Program-made: the position numbers and the translations under genes | Shown: positions 54,822 through 64,000 of the stretch, piece after piece | Layout: each line of letters begins with the position of its first letter | How positions within the stretch are numbered: the first letter of the stretch is position 1 | Assembly (NCBI RefSeq): GCF_014641615.1 | Contig: NZ_BMIB01000001.1 | Span: forward strand, 1,240,769-1,304,768 | From: Filimonas zeae | GTDB taxonomy: Bacteria > Bacteroidota > Bacteroidia > Chitinophagales > Chitinophagaceae | Reading direction: 5' to 3' | Length of the DNA stretch: 64,000 bases | The notes under the pieces: model-generated | Told to the model about the DNA's origin: nothing | The model's input: only the letters and a program-made list of their open reading frames with translations | The model's database searches: none

Positions 54822-55991
54822 ATGGAATATTCGACATTCAGGCGGTTACTGAAAAAATATCTTTCAGAAAACATATCACCTGCTGAAAAGCAGGAACTGA
54901 GCCGTTTACTGGAACAGCCTGAATACAACCGGCTGCTGGAAGAAATGCTGCAGGAAGAACTGGATAGGGAGGTACATGTGGCAGCACCTGATAACGGAAG
55001 GCTTCTGGCGATTAAAGAGCATCTGCAGCAGCGTTTGCAGCAGAAGCCAGGCACTACCCGTACTTATTATATTAAATGGATTTCCATAGCTGCCATGCTG
55101 TTGTTGCTGGCGTGTACAGGCGTGTATTATGGTTGGTATTACCATAAACCTGCGCCGGTAGAAACGGCAAAAGTGCAACCGGCTAAGGGGCTGATACCCG
55201 GCGGTAACAAAGCTGTGCTAACACTGGCAGATGGCTCTGCTATTGTGCTGGATACTACAAAGGATGGCAGGCTTACTACACAAGGGGCCGTAAAAGTAAT
55301 AAAACTGGCCGATGGTCAACTGGCATACCAGCAGGCAGCAGATACTGGTGCCATAGTGTATAACAGTATTGCCACACCACGTGGTGGGCAGTACCAGCTA
55401 ACGCTGTCAGATGGTACACAGGTATGGCTGAATGCCTCATCGGTGCTGCGTTTTCCGGTGGCCTTCAACGGAAAGGAGCGGAGAGTGATGCTTACCGGCG
55501 AAGGGTATTTTGAAGTGGCAAAGAATGCAGCAAAACCTTTTCATGTGGAAGTAAACGCGGTGGATGTGGAAGTAAAGGGTACACATTTTAATATAAATGC
55601 CTACGAAAATGAAGGGGCTATACGCACCACGCTACTGGAAGGCAGCGTACGTGTTGCGGGGCATGCAGGTGAATGTTTACTGAAGCCGGGCCAGCAGGCG
55701 GTAGCTAAAGGCGTGCATAGTTTGCATGTTAAAAACAGCGTGGATATAGATGCGGTGGTGGCCTGGAAAAACGGAAAGTTCACCTTTAAAGGAGCAGACC
55801 TGGGCACTATTTTAAGGCAGGCTTCGCGCTGGTACGATATTGATTTTGTATATAATGATACGGTAGATGAAAAGTTTTCGGGTGATATATCCAGAACGGT
55901 AAATGCAGAACAATTGCTGAGTATACTGGAACTGACCGGTAAGGTAGGTTTTCAGATAAAAGGGAAATCGGTAACGGTTATTCCCAAATAA
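54822..55991 (+). CDS. FecR-family anti-sigma factor
   Basis: Inner membrane regulator for the sigma factor upstream. A cytoplasmic part (about 1-82) contains LLKKYLSENISPAEKQELSRLLEQPEY; the membrane segment is WISIAAMLLLLACTGVYYGWYY (about 86-106); the FecR domain at about 185-285 has YQLTLSDGTQVWLNASSVLRFP and LTGEGYFEVAKNAAKPFHVEV; DUF4974 is at about 320-389. It is close in sequence and length to the FecR at 30835-32010. A 114-bp gap with a hairpin precedes susC. Confidence 0.94.
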   Translation: MEYSTFRRLLKKYLSENISPAEKQELSRLLEQPEYNRLLEEMLQEELDREVHVAAPDNGRLLAIKEHLQQRLQQKPGTTRTYYIKWISIAAMLLLLACTGVYYGWYYHKPAPVETAKVQPAKGLIPGGNKAVLTLADGSAIVLDTTKDGRLTTQGAVKVIKLADGQLAYQQAADTGAIVYNSIATPRGGQYQLTLSDGTQVWLNASSVLRFPVAFNGKERRVMLTGEGYFEVAKNAAKPFHVEVNAVDVEVKGTHFNINAYENEGAIRTTLLEGSVRVAGHAGECLLKPGQQAVAKGVHSLHVKNSVDIDAVVAWKNGKFTFKGADLGTILRQASRWYDIDFVYNDTVDEKFSGDISRTVNAEQLLSILELTGKVGFQIKGKSVTVIPK

Positions 55992-56042
55992 GTAACGGAA
56001 AGTAATATTAATTTCTATTTATAGTGGATTGCTTGTGGCACA

Positions 56043-56065
56043 TGGTAACTGGTTGCAGTTAACCA
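56043..56065 (+). other. Hairpin in the susC leader of the last PUL
   Basis: TGGTAACTG pairs with CAGTTAACCA (one bulged A) around a GTTG loop, about 40 bp before susC. No T tract follows. It occupies the same place as the hairpin at 32055-32081 in the other FecR-SusC gap, but the sequences differ. Confidence 0.45.
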
Positions 56066-56105
56066 ATAGCCACCGTATTGCCTTAGGTTTTCTAAATAAA
56101 CAAAA

Positions 56106-59100
56106 ATGAAAAAACTAACGACTGCATGGCTTTTTGTACTGCTTCTCCTGGCAGTTCATGAAAAACTGAATGCACAGGGCATTACCCTGAATGAGAAAAA
56201 TACACCGATAGAAAAGGTGTTTCAGACCATCACGCGGCAGAGTGGGTATTCATTCTTTTACCCGGATGGATCATTAAAAAACGTGCAGCCCGTTTCTGTG
56301 GTGGTAAAAGATGCCACGCTTGAAAACGCACTGAATGCCACTTTTGCCCAATTACCACTTTCCTGGTCTGTGGTAGACAAAACCATAGTAGTAAAAGTAA
56401 AAAGTGTGGCACCTGCTAAGGTAGCTGCAGATACTACACGTAAACCAGCAGTGGTAGTTAGCGGTTTTATTGCAGGCAAAGCCAGTGAGCCATTATCAGG
56501 TGCTGTTATTGTTGAAAAAGGCACTAAAAACCAAACCATTACCAAAGCGGATGGTTCTTTTTCATTTACCACAGCGGGTAAAGCACCCGTACTTATAGTA
56601 TCTTATGTAGGCTATTTATCTAAAGATGTACGGGTAACACCAGGTACTGCCGTAAACGTAACGCTGGAAGAGGTAAACAAGAGCATGGAAGATGTGGTGG
56701 TAATCGGCTACCAGTCTGTAAAGCGTAAAGACCTTACCGGCACTGTATCATCGCTCAGTGGTTCGCAGCTGGAAAAAATTCCGGTGGCCAATGCGGCTGA
56801 GGCGTTAACCGGCCGCCTGCCGGGTGTACAGGTAACTACAGTGGATGGGCAGCCTGGTGCGGAAGTGGTAATACGGGTACGGGGCGGTGGGTCCATCACC
56901 GGCAGTAACGACCCGTTATATATTGTAGATGGCTTTCGCGTAAACAGTATTAATGACATTGCCCCCGCAGACATTGCCAGCATAGATATATTAAAAGATG
57001 CTGCTACGGCTGCTATCTATGGTGCAGCAGGTGCCAATGGCGTGGTAATTATTACTACCAAAAGCGCCAAAGGAGGTAAAACTTCTATTTCTTACAATGG
57101 CTTTATGCAGGCGCGTCAATTGCCGCGTAAGTTAAAAGTACTTTCACCGTACGAGTTTGTACTGGCGCAGTACGAGTATGCACGTATCAAAAGCCAGACG
57201 GATGTAGACAACTTCACCAAATTCTTTGGCGATTATGAAGATCTGGAATTGTATAAATACCAGAAGGGTACCGACTGGCAACAGCAACTGTATGGCAGTC
57301 CTTCCTATTCGCAGCAGAACAGTGTAAGCCTTACCGGTGGTAACGATAAAACCAAAATAGCACTCAACTTTACGCACAATAAAGATGCGGGGCTGATTGC
57401 CAGTAATAACTTTAAAAGGTATTACCTCAACTTCAAACTCAACCACGAAATATCTCCCGCGCTTAAGTTTGATATGGCTGCACGTTATACCAACACCATC
57501 ATCAACGGGGCAGGTTCATCCGGCAGTTCTAACTTCCGCATAGGCGATGGTATTACCACGCGCCCGGTAAATGGTATTGCAGATATGATACTGATTGACC
57601 CCGGCGCCAGTGACGATTATGAGCAGTTTCTCAGCAACATGGTAAACCCGCTGAAGTTAACCGAGCAGGATTACAGAAAGCGCGTTGGCAGGTTGTTTAC
57701 GTTTAACGCCGGATTATCGTGGAAGATTGTTCAGAATGTAACCTACCGTAACGAGGTAAGCTATGGTATGGGTTTTAACCAGAACCGCCGTTACTATGGC
57801 CCGCTTACCAGCACGTCCAGAAACGAAGGGGGCAACCTGCCTATGGGGGAGATTACCCAGAACCAGTCAGAAGATTTCCGCCTTACCAACACCCTTACCG
57901 TGCAGGCATTAAAGAGCAAAGAGCATGACCTGAACATTATGGGCGGGCAGGAAATACTGGCCCGTAACAAAGGCTTTGAAGAGTATAACCGCGCCAAATA
58001 TTTCAATGCCGATATATTGCCGGAAAAGCTGTTTGCTACCATGAGCCTGGGTACGCAGGATCAGCATACCACTACAGAAATAGCGCCGGATAAAACAGCG
58101 TCCTTTTTCGGACGTGCTATTTATCAGTTTAAAGGAAAATACATATTCAATTTCACTGGTCGTTTTGATGGCTCTACGCGTTTTGCTCCGGGTAAGCAAT
58201 GGGGCTGGTTCCCGGCTGCTTCTGCCGCCTGGCGTATTTCTTCGGAAGACTTTATGAAGAGCCTGCCGTTTTTTACCGATCTGAAGTTGCGGGCCAGCTA
58301 TGGTACCGTGGGTAACAACAACATTGCCAGCGATCAGTGGCGCCTGTTGTTTGCCCCCAGTGTAACAAGGCCTTATGGGGCAGGGGATATACCCAACCCG
58401 TACTATACCTATGCCAGTTCTCAGTTAACCAATCCCGATGTAAAATGGGAAACCACTATTACCCGCAACATAGGTTTAGATTTTACCGTGTTTAATAAAG
58501 TAAATGGTACGATAGATATATACCATAACACTACCAAAGACCTGCTGGTACAGTCTGCCATACCGCAAACCACCGGCTTCTCCACCCAGCAGCGCAATAT
58601 TGGCCAAACCTCTAACAGGGGTATTGAGCTGGCGCTGACTACTACCCTGGTATCTAAAAAAGATTTTACACTGGATTTTAATTTCAACATCGGTATTAAC
58701 AAAGCACGTATTGATAAGCTGGATGGTGTGGATGAAAGGCTCTTCAACTCTAACTGGGCAGGTACCGATTTAAAAACACAGGATGATTACCGCTTGTACG
58801 TAGGCAAAACCATCGGCTTAATGTATGGCTATGTTACAGATGGCATGTACACGGTAGATGATTTTGAAAGCTATGACGCCAGCACCAGAAAATACATTTT
58901 AAAGGCAGGGGTACCCAGTGCTGATTTAGGTGGTATTGGCCTGCGCCCCGGCACGCTGAAACTGCAGGACAGAGATGGCTCCGGTTCTATTGATGCGTTT
59001 GACCGTACCGTTATAGGCAGTGCGTTGCCTAAGGCTACCGGTGGTTTTGGTTTTACTTCTACTTTTAAAGGGTTCGATCTTACTGCTTTCTTTAACTGGG

Positions 59101-59594
59101 TATATGGTAACGATGTATACAATACGGGTAAAATCTCTTTCAATATGCTGTACCGTACCACCTATGGTAATATGCTCAATACTGTAAATTCATCAGAAAG
59201 GTTCAGATATATTGATGCCAATGGCGAGTTGGTAACCGATTTGAAAAGGCTGGCGGCTATTAATCCCAATCCTAAAATATGGAGTCCTTTCTCCATGGGT
59301 AACGCTTCTCCGTATTTCCATTCCTGGGCAGTGGAAAAAGGCAGCTTTCTGCGGCTGAACACATTATCGCTGGGGTATTCGCTTCCTGCCAAATGGATAA
59401 AAAGGGCTTATATGAGTAAGCTGAGAATATATGCTACCGTGTACAATGCCTTCCTTATTACCAGCTACAGCGGCTACGATCCGGAAGTAAGTACCACCAG
59501 AAGCAGCAACTATACCCAGCTTACGCCGGGGGTAGATTACAGTGCGTATCCTAAAAGCCGCTCTTACACAGCGGGTGTGAATGTTACCTTTTAA
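56106..59594 (+). CDS. SusC/RagA-family TonB-linked protein with STN signalling domain
   Basis: Outer membrane glycan transporter and signal transducer. The signal ends near KLNAQGI (residue 24). The STN domain is at about 26-92 (TLNEKNTPIEKVFQTI), the carboxypeptidase-regulatory-like domain at about 118-195, then the TonB-box-like EDVVVIGYQ, the plug with ILKDAATAAIYGAAGANGVV and the barrel ending TAGVNVTF. The STN domain fits the sigma/FecR pair upstream. Length 1162 is normal. susD follows after 24 bp. Confidence 0.95.
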   Translation: MKKLTTAWLFVLLLLAVHEKLNAQGITLNEKNTPIEKVFQTITRQSGYSFFYPDGSLKNVQPVSVVVKDATLENALNATFAQLPLSWSVVDKTIVVKVKSVAPAKVAADTTRKPAVVVSGFIAGKASEPLSGAVIVEKGTKNQTITKADGSFSFTTAGKAPVLIVSYVGYLSKDVRVTPGTAVNVTLEEVNKSMEDVVVIGYQSVKRKDLTGTVSSLSGSQLEKIPVANAAEALTGRLPGVQVTTVDGQPGAEVVIRVRGGGSITGSNDPLYIVDGFRVNSINDIAPADIASIDILKDAATAAIYGAAGANGVVIITTKSAKGGKTSISYNGFMQARQLPRKLKVLSPYEFVLAQYEYARIKSQTDVDNFTKFFGDYEDLELYKYQKGTDWQQQLYGSPSYSQQNSVSLTGGNDKTKIALNFTHNKDAGLIASNNFKRYYLNFKLNHEISPALKFDMAARYTNTIINGAGSSGSSNFRIGDGITTRPVNGIADMILIDPGASDDYEQFLSNMVNPLKLTEQDYRKRVGRLFTFNAGLSWKIVQNVTYRNEVSYGMGFNQNRRYYGPLTSTSRNEGGNLPMGEITQNQSEDFRLTNTLTVQALKSKEHDLNIMGGQEILARNKGFEEYNRAKYFNADILPEKLFATMSLGTQDQHTTTEIAPDKTASFFGRAIYQFKGKYIFNFTGRFDGSTRFAPGKQWGWFPAASAAWRISSEDFMKSLPFFTDLKLRASYGTVGNNNIASDQWRLLFAPSVTRPYGAGDIPNPYYTYASSQLTNPDVKWETTITRNIGLDFTVFNKVNGTIDIYHNTTKDLLVQSAIPQTTGFSTQQRNIGQTSNRGIELALTTTLVSKKDFTLDFNFNIGINKARIDKLDGVDERLFNSNWAGTDLKTQDDYRLYVGKTIGLMYGYVTDGMYTVDDFESYDASTRKYILKAGVPSADLGGIGLRPGTLKLQDRDGSGSIDAFDRTVIGSALPKATGGFGFTSTFKGFDLTAFFNWVYGNDVYNTGKISFNMLYRTTYGNMLNTVNSSERFRYIDANGELVTDLKRLAAINPNPKIWSPFSMGNASPYFHSWAVEKGSFLRLNTLSLGYSLPAKWIKRAYMSKLRIYATVYNAFLITSYSGYDPEVSTTRSSNYTQLTPGVDYSAYPKSRSYTAGVNVTF

Positions 59595-59618
59595 TTCCTC
59601 AGCTTTTAACAGAGAAAC

Positions 59619-61427
59619 ATGAAACGACTTTTTTATATAACGATTGCCTTTACAGCCATAGCCCTGTGCTCCTGTAAAAAGTTTCTGGTATCCGATTCAG
59701 ACTCGCGGTTTACGGGCGAGTATGTGTTTGGCTCCGAGTCAGATGCCCGCAAATCGGTAGGTATGGTATATGCGCTTTTTAATCAGGATGCGTATACCTC
59801 ACGGGTGTCCACTTTGTTTGCCGGTAATACCGATGTGGAAGTGGGCACTGCCGTAGGTGCTTCGCCAGATGGGGGCCGGAGAGATTTATGGTCTTTTGAA
59901 GCCACCAGCTCTAATGGCGATCTGCTATCTGTATGGAACAATGCTTTCAGCGCCATTAACCGGGCCAACGAATGTGAATATGGCTTAACCACTATTGCAC
60001 TGGCCAAACAACCCAATAACCCCAATTACCTGAATATGCTGGGCGAGGTAAAGGCCCTGCGGGCATACTGGTACATGCTGCTGATGCACCACTGGGGTGA
60101 TGTGCCTTTCAGCATTAAACCTTCCCGTGCGGGTGATGATTTTTACCTGCCGCGCACCGGACGTGATTCGGTGCTTACCTGGTTAATTAACGACCTCATT
60201 GCTATAGAACCCAAAATGCTGTGGGCCGATCAGCTGACCAATGGCATTGAACTGATTAACCGTGAGTTTGTGTTGGGCATGATTGCTAAGTTATCGCTGC
60301 TGCGCGGTGGGTACTGGCTGTACCCGGATATGACCATGCAGCGCAAAAAGGATTATCTGGAGTATTATGAAATAGCCAACAGGTACTGCAAAAAACTGGT
60401 GGAACTGAAACCGAGAGATCTGACCGATTTTCAAACCGTGTTTATGAACCAGAACAAATACATTAAACCGGTTAACGGAGATATATTGTATGAAGTAGCC
60501 TATGCACCCGGCTTTGGTGATGTAGGTTGGTGTGTGGGGGTATCGGTAACCAATGGCCTTAACTTTCACTCCTTCGGCGCTACTACCATATCCATGGCTT
60601 TAACACCTACGTATTACTACTCCTTCGATACCAGCGATCTGCGGTTGCCGGTAACCGTGTCGCTGGTTTCTTACAACGATACGCTGGCACAGATGCCCAT
60701 CAATATTACCGGTATGGCTGTTAACAAATGGAACCGTATGCTGGTGCCAACACCGCTGGGCCCTGCCTCTTCCAAAGGAACCAGTATTAACTGGCCGGTA
60801 TTACGGTATGCAGATGTGTTGCTGATGCTGGCAGAAAGTGAAAACGAACTGAATGGTCCCACACAGGTGGCAAAGGACGCGCTGCGTAAAGTACGCCAGC
60901 GTGCCTTTCCGGCCACATTATGGGCCGATAAGGTAGACAACTATATAGCCACCGCCGCTGGTGGTAAAGATGGCTTTTTCAATGCTATTGTAAATGAACG
61001 TGCGTGGGAGCTGGGTGGTGAAATGATACGCAAGTTTGATCTGGTGCGCTGGAACCTGTATGGTAAAAAGATTGCGGAAACCAGAAATGCATTAAACCAG
61101 ATGGGGCAGGATGCTATTGCAGGCGTAGGTACCTATTCAGATTTACCGGATTATTTGTACAGCAAACGCAACCCGGATAAGTCCGTAACCTTTTTAAACC
61201 GCTTCCGTAAATATACCGGAACGGTACCGGCGGAATACACTATTAAAACCAACTGGACGCGCGCGTTATGGAATACCAGCACCAATACACCCGGTAATTA
61301 CAATCTGTGGCAGTGGAGGGGCTATACCGATAACAGTGGCCAGGCACCTGTACGGTATGTGTTACCGCTGCATGGTTCTGTAATTACAGCCAGCCTGGGT
61401 TCCCTGTCCAATCAATATGGTTATTAA
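59619..61427 (+). CDS. SusD/RagB-family glycan-binding lipoprotein
   Basis: Surface lipoprotein partner of the SusC before it. Lipobox Cys is residue 19 (LCSCKKFL). The SusD fold is visible in LRAYWYMLLMHHWGDVPF, VLRYADVLLMLAESENEL and ERAWELGGEMIRKFDLVRWNLYGK. At 602 residues it is the longest SusD here, typical of glycan-binding members. It is followed after 28 bp by a surface lipoprotein and then a GH3 enzyme. Confidence 0.95.
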   Translation: MKRLFYITIAFTAIALCSCKKFLVSDSDSRFTGEYVFGSESDARKSVGMVYALFNQDAYTSRVSTLFAGNTDVEVGTAVGASPDGGRRDLWSFEATSSNGDLLSVWNNAFSAINRANECEYGLTTIALAKQPNNPNYLNMLGEVKALRAYWYMLLMHHWGDVPFSIKPSRAGDDFYLPRTGRDSVLTWLINDLIAIEPKMLWADQLTNGIELINREFVLGMIAKLSLLRGGYWLYPDMTMQRKKDYLEYYEIANRYCKKLVELKPRDLTDFQTVFMNQNKYIKPVNGDILYEVAYAPGFGDVGWCVGVSVTNGLNFHSFGATTISMALTPTYYYSFDTSDLRLPVTVSLVSYNDTLAQMPINITGMAVNKWNRMLVPTPLGPASSKGTSINWPVLRYADVLLMLAESENELNGPTQVAKDALRKVRQRAFPATLWADKVDNYIATAAGGKDGFFNAIVNERAWELGGEMIRKFDLVRWNLYGKKIAETRNALNQMGQDAIAGVGTYSDLPDYLYSKRNPDKSVTFLNRFRKYTGTVPAEYTIKTNWTRALWNTSTNTPGNYNLWQWRGYTDNSGQAPVRYVLPLHGSVITASLGSLSNQYGY

Positions 61428-61455
61428 GCTAATCATCTGCTTAAACGAATTGCTC

Positions 61456-63003
61456 ATGAAAAAGATATGTTTTCTGATAGTTGTTATAGCTGCCATAGTT
61501 GCGTGTAAAAAGCACGAAGACCTGGTGGCGCCAAGATTGTTTCGCCCGGTAGCAGCAGAAGCGCTTACGGCCGATTCCAATACTATTGTGGCATCCTGGC
61601 AAAAAATTGCAGGTGCCAGCCGGTACGAATTGCAGCTGAGCCGCGATACTTTTCATACCATTGATAAAACGGTGTTTACCGATAGCAGTGCGGCTGTTGT
61701 TACCCAGCTGTTATTTAATCAGGTATATCACCTGCGGGTAAAAGCTGTGGCGGCAGATACCAGCCAAAACTCTTTCTGGGCTAAACTGGGTACCGTTAAA
61801 ACGCTTTCTTCTATTTTAAAAACACCTGGCCCGGCAGATATTACGGTAAACTCGGTACGGGTACAATGGACTACCAAAGGCGCAGCTGTTACAGCTGTTA
61901 AAATACTGCGTACGGCAGACAGTGTGGTGGTAAAGGAGATAACACTTACCGCAACAGATATTGCCGGTGAAACCGTGGTAGCCGGCGGGCTGGAAGCTGG
62001 TGTAAAATATACTATTCAATTATACAGTGGGGCAGATGTAAGGGGGTATGTGGATTTTACCACTAAAGAACCTTTTACAGGAACTATTATTGACCTTACC
62101 GGCATTAGTGGCCGCCCGGGCGTACTGTCAGATACTTTGCCGGTGGTAAGTGCGGGCAGTATTATTATGCTTAACAGAAACGAAACGTATAACATAGCCT
62201 CCGGCTTCAGCTTTGGCAAAAGCCTGATTATTATGAGTGCGCCGGATTTGCAAAGCACTGTAAAGGCTAAAATATTCTTTACCAGCAATTTCAGTTTTGC
62301 TGCCGGGGCTGCTATTGATTCTATTGAGTTTAACGATGTACATATGTACAGCGATAACTATGGTTCGCGTTATATATTCAATAACTCCAACAGCGCCAAT
62401 ATAGGTAAGCTGAAGTTTGTAAACAGCCGCATGGAAATATTCCGCGGCATGGTGCGCCTGCAGGGTGGCACTTTAAACATGGGTAGTTTTATTATTGACA
62501 ACTGTATTGTAGACAGTGTAGGCAACTATTCGGTATTGAACATTGCGGCCTCCTGTAAAATTGACAACATTGCCGTAACCAACAGCACGGTGTATAAGGT
62601 GGAGGGTATGATTACCAGCGCACAAAGTTCCAATACCGTGCTGCTGAACAACTGTACATTTAATGAAGCACCGCTGGGCAACAGCAAAAGCTATTATGTA
62701 GATTATAATGGTAATGGTATTACAGGTGGGCTAACCGTAACCAACTGCCTGTTTGGTATAGGAAAAAACAGTGCCGGTGCTACCACGGTAAGAGATTTCA
62801 GAATCGGGGCTACTACATCGGTATATGTAACCAATAACTATCGTACGGCTGACCATACTTCGGCTGGTAACGATTTTCCTAATATCACTACTTATACGCG
62901 GCCCGCACTACAGCTGTGGAAAGATCCGTTTAAGGGTGATTTTACAATAGCAGACAACCTGTTTCCGGCAAAGAATACTGCCGGAGACCCCAGATGGAGA
63001 TAA
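61456..63003 (+). CDS. Lipoprotein with FN3 modules and beta-helix (DUF4957/DUF5123 type)
   Basis: Probable surface glycan-binding protein of the PUL. The ATG at 61456 (MKKICFLIVVIAAIVACKK) gives lipobox Cys17; the frame also opens at 61417 inside susD. Two fibronectin type III-like modules follow (about 28-112 and 118-200, with YELQLSRDTF and VRVQWTTKGA), then a region like DUF4957 (IIDLTGISGRPGVL) and a right-handed parallel beta-helix with repeated NSRMEIFRGMVRLQ / NCIVDSVGNYSVLNI / NCTFNEAPLGNS turns, ending in a DUF5123-like part. The fold resembles pectate lyases, but no lyase residues can be assigned, so binding is more likely than catalysis. Such proteins are common in pectin and xylan-type loci. 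Confidence 0.85.
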   Translation: MKKICFLIVVIAAIVACKKHEDLVAPRLFRPVAAEALTADSNTIVASWQKIAGASRYELQLSRDTFHTIDKTVFTDSSAAVVTQLLFNQVYHLRVKAVAADTSQNSFWAKLGTVKTLSSILKTPGPADITVNSVRVQWTTKGAAVTAVKILRTADSVVVKEITLTATDIAGETVVAGGLEAGVKYTIQLYSGADVRGYVDFTTKEPFTGTIIDLTGISGRPGVLSDTLPVVSAGSIIMLNRNETYNIASGFSFGKSLIIMSAPDLQSTVKAKIFFTSNFSFAAGAAIDSIEFNDVHMYSDNYGSRYIFNNSNSANIGKLKFVNSRMEIFRGMVRLQGGTLNMGSFIIDNCIVDSVGNYSVLNIAASCKIDNIAVTNSTVYKVEGMITSAQSSNTVLLNNCTFNEAPLGNSKSYYVDYNGNGITGGLTVTNCLFGIGKNSAGATTVRDFRIGATTSVYVTNNYRTADHTSAGNDFPNITTYTRPALQLWKDPFKGDFTIADNLFPAKNTAGDPRWR

Positions 63004-63093
63004 GTTTTTCGACAACAAGCAAAGTCATCATGTTCGCCCTGTTCTCAGGGGGAACAACTGATGACCCTGATGTAAGATGATAAAAAGCGATTA

Positions 63094-64000
63094 ATGAAAA
63101 GCATGAACAGAAGCGTAGCCTTATTAGTATCGGTATTGGTATGGGCCCAACTGGCCGCACAGCAATTGCCTTATCAAAACCCGGCGCTGGGTGCGGAAGA
63201 ACGGGCAAAGGATTTGCTGAAGCGCATGACCTTGAAAGAAAAGATAAGCCAGACCATGAATGGCTCACCGGCTATTGAACGTTTGGGCATACCGGCAACC
63301 GACTGGTGGAACGAAGCTTTGCACGGCGTGGCCCGGGCAGGTAAAGCCACCGTATTTCCACAAACCATAGGGCTTGCGGCTACTTTTGATACGGCGTCTG
63401 TATACACCACTTATTCTATGATTGCAGATGAGGCCCGCGCCAAGCACCACGATTTTAAAAGAAACAATCAGTATAAACGATACCAGGGCCTTACGTTCTG
63501 GACGCCTAATATCAACATCTTCCGCGATCCGCGTTGGGGCCGGGGTATGGAAACCTACGGCGAAGACCCGTGTTTAACCGCCTCAATGGGTTATGCGGTG
63601 GTAACAGGTCTGCAGGGTAATGGCCTGGGTAAATACGATAAAACACATGCCTGCGCCAAACACTACGCCGTACACAGCGGGCCGGAATGGAACCGGCACA
63701 GCTTTGATGCCAAACATATTTCGCAGCGCGATTTGTGGGAAACCTACCTGCCTGCTTTTAAGACGCTGGTAACAGAGGCGCATGTAAAAGAAGTAATGTG
63801 TGCTTATAACCGTTTTGAGGGCGAGCCCTGCTGCTCTAACAAACAGTTGCTGGTAAAGATACTGCGCGATACCTGGGGCTTTGAAGATGTAATTGTATCT
63901 GACTGCGGTGCTATCCGCGATTTTTATGGTAAAGACAAACATGAAACCCACAGTACGGTGCAGGCCGCGGCAGCAGATGCGGTATTATCCGGAACAGACC
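63094..64000 (+). CDS. GH3 glycoside hydrolase, beta-xylosidase/beta-glucosidase type (3' end outside window)
   Basis: The first 302 residues of a secreted exo-glycosidase; the gene runs off the right edge. The signal peptide ends near LAAQQL. The GH3 N-terminal barrel shows DWWNEALHGVARAG, ATVFPQTIGLAATFD, PNINIFRDPRWGRGMETYGEDP, CAKHYAVHSGPEWNR and the nucleophile Asp in VIVSDCGAI. The WWNEALHGVARAG segment is typical of the bacterial GH3 group that includes Xyl3A-like beta-xylosidases. With the FN3/beta-helix lipoprotein it suggests a plant-wall glycan target. The acid/base and C-terminal domains are not in the window. Confidence 0.9.
   Translation, partial: MKSMNRSVALLVSVLVWAQLAAQQLPYQNPALGAEERAKDLLKRMTLKEKISQTMNGSPAIERLGIPATDWWNEALHGVARAGKATVFPQTIGLAATFDTASVYTTYSMIADEARAKHHDFKRNNQYKRYQGLTFWTPNINIFRDPRWGRGMETYGEDPCLTASMGYAVVTGLQGNGLGKYDKTHACAKHYAVHSGPEWNRHSFDAKHISQRDLWETYLPAFKTLVTEAHVKEVMCAYNRFEGEPCCSNKQLLVKILRDTWGFEDVIVSDCGAIRDFYGKDKHETHSTVQAAAADAVLSGTD

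Overview
The window looks like a chromosomal segment of a Bacteroidota species, most likely in or near the Chitinophagaceae. This is inferred from four SusC/SusD pairs, a hybrid two-component regulator, three ECF sigma/FecR pairs, TlpA-like thioredoxins carrying DUF4369, a GldA/GldFG-type ABC transporter, and promoters of the TTG-N16-TAnnTTTG type. No rRNA, tRNA, CRISPR array, insertion sequence or phage gene was found. The genus cannot be fixed without a database search.

Layout. (1) 245-12674: a polysaccharide utilization locus (PUL) with a hybrid two-component sensor/regulator, SusC, SusD, a GH30 glycosidase and a GH35 beta-galactosidase; a beta-galactan or arabinogalactan substrate is likely. 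(2) 12856-18357: two paralogous TonB-dependent siderophore-type receptors, separated by an array of fourteen 21-bp palindromic repeats. (3) 18515-29508: ECF sigma, FecR, STN-containing SusC, SusD, a thioredoxin-fold protein, an S41 protease and a second thioredoxin-fold lipid/periplasmic protein. (4) 29754-30008: a small RRM RNA-binding protein on the minus strand. (5) 30118-44021: ECF sigma, FecR, STN-SusC, SusD, an ABC ATPase, a fused GldF-GldG-like permease, a large zinc metalloprotease lipoprotein and another TlpA-like protein. (6) 44118-53956: mostly single housekeeping or accessory genes: SH3-like protein, membrane zinc peptidase, DUF417 plus AhpD-like pair, AraC regulator, DinB-like protein, GH43 arabinanase, amidohydrolase, thioesterase and a lipoprotein esterase. 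(7) 54140-64000: ECF sigma, FecR, STN-SusC, SusD, a fibronectin III/beta-helix lipoprotein and a GH3 glycosidase cut by the window end; this is a second glycan PUL.

How the parts work together. SusC/SusD pairs import oligomers through the outer membrane. The HTCS-controlled SusC has no STN domain, while each of the three SusC proteins downstream of a sigma/FecR pair has one, matching the known trans-envelope signalling route (SusC STN to FecR to sigma). Loci 3 and 5 carry proteases and thioredoxin-fold proteins instead of glycosidases, so they probably handle peptides or proteins rather than sugars. A near-identical 31-bp element occurs both in the sigma/FecR gap of locus 5 and upstream of the distant amidohydrolase gene, suggesting that one sigma factor may control both.
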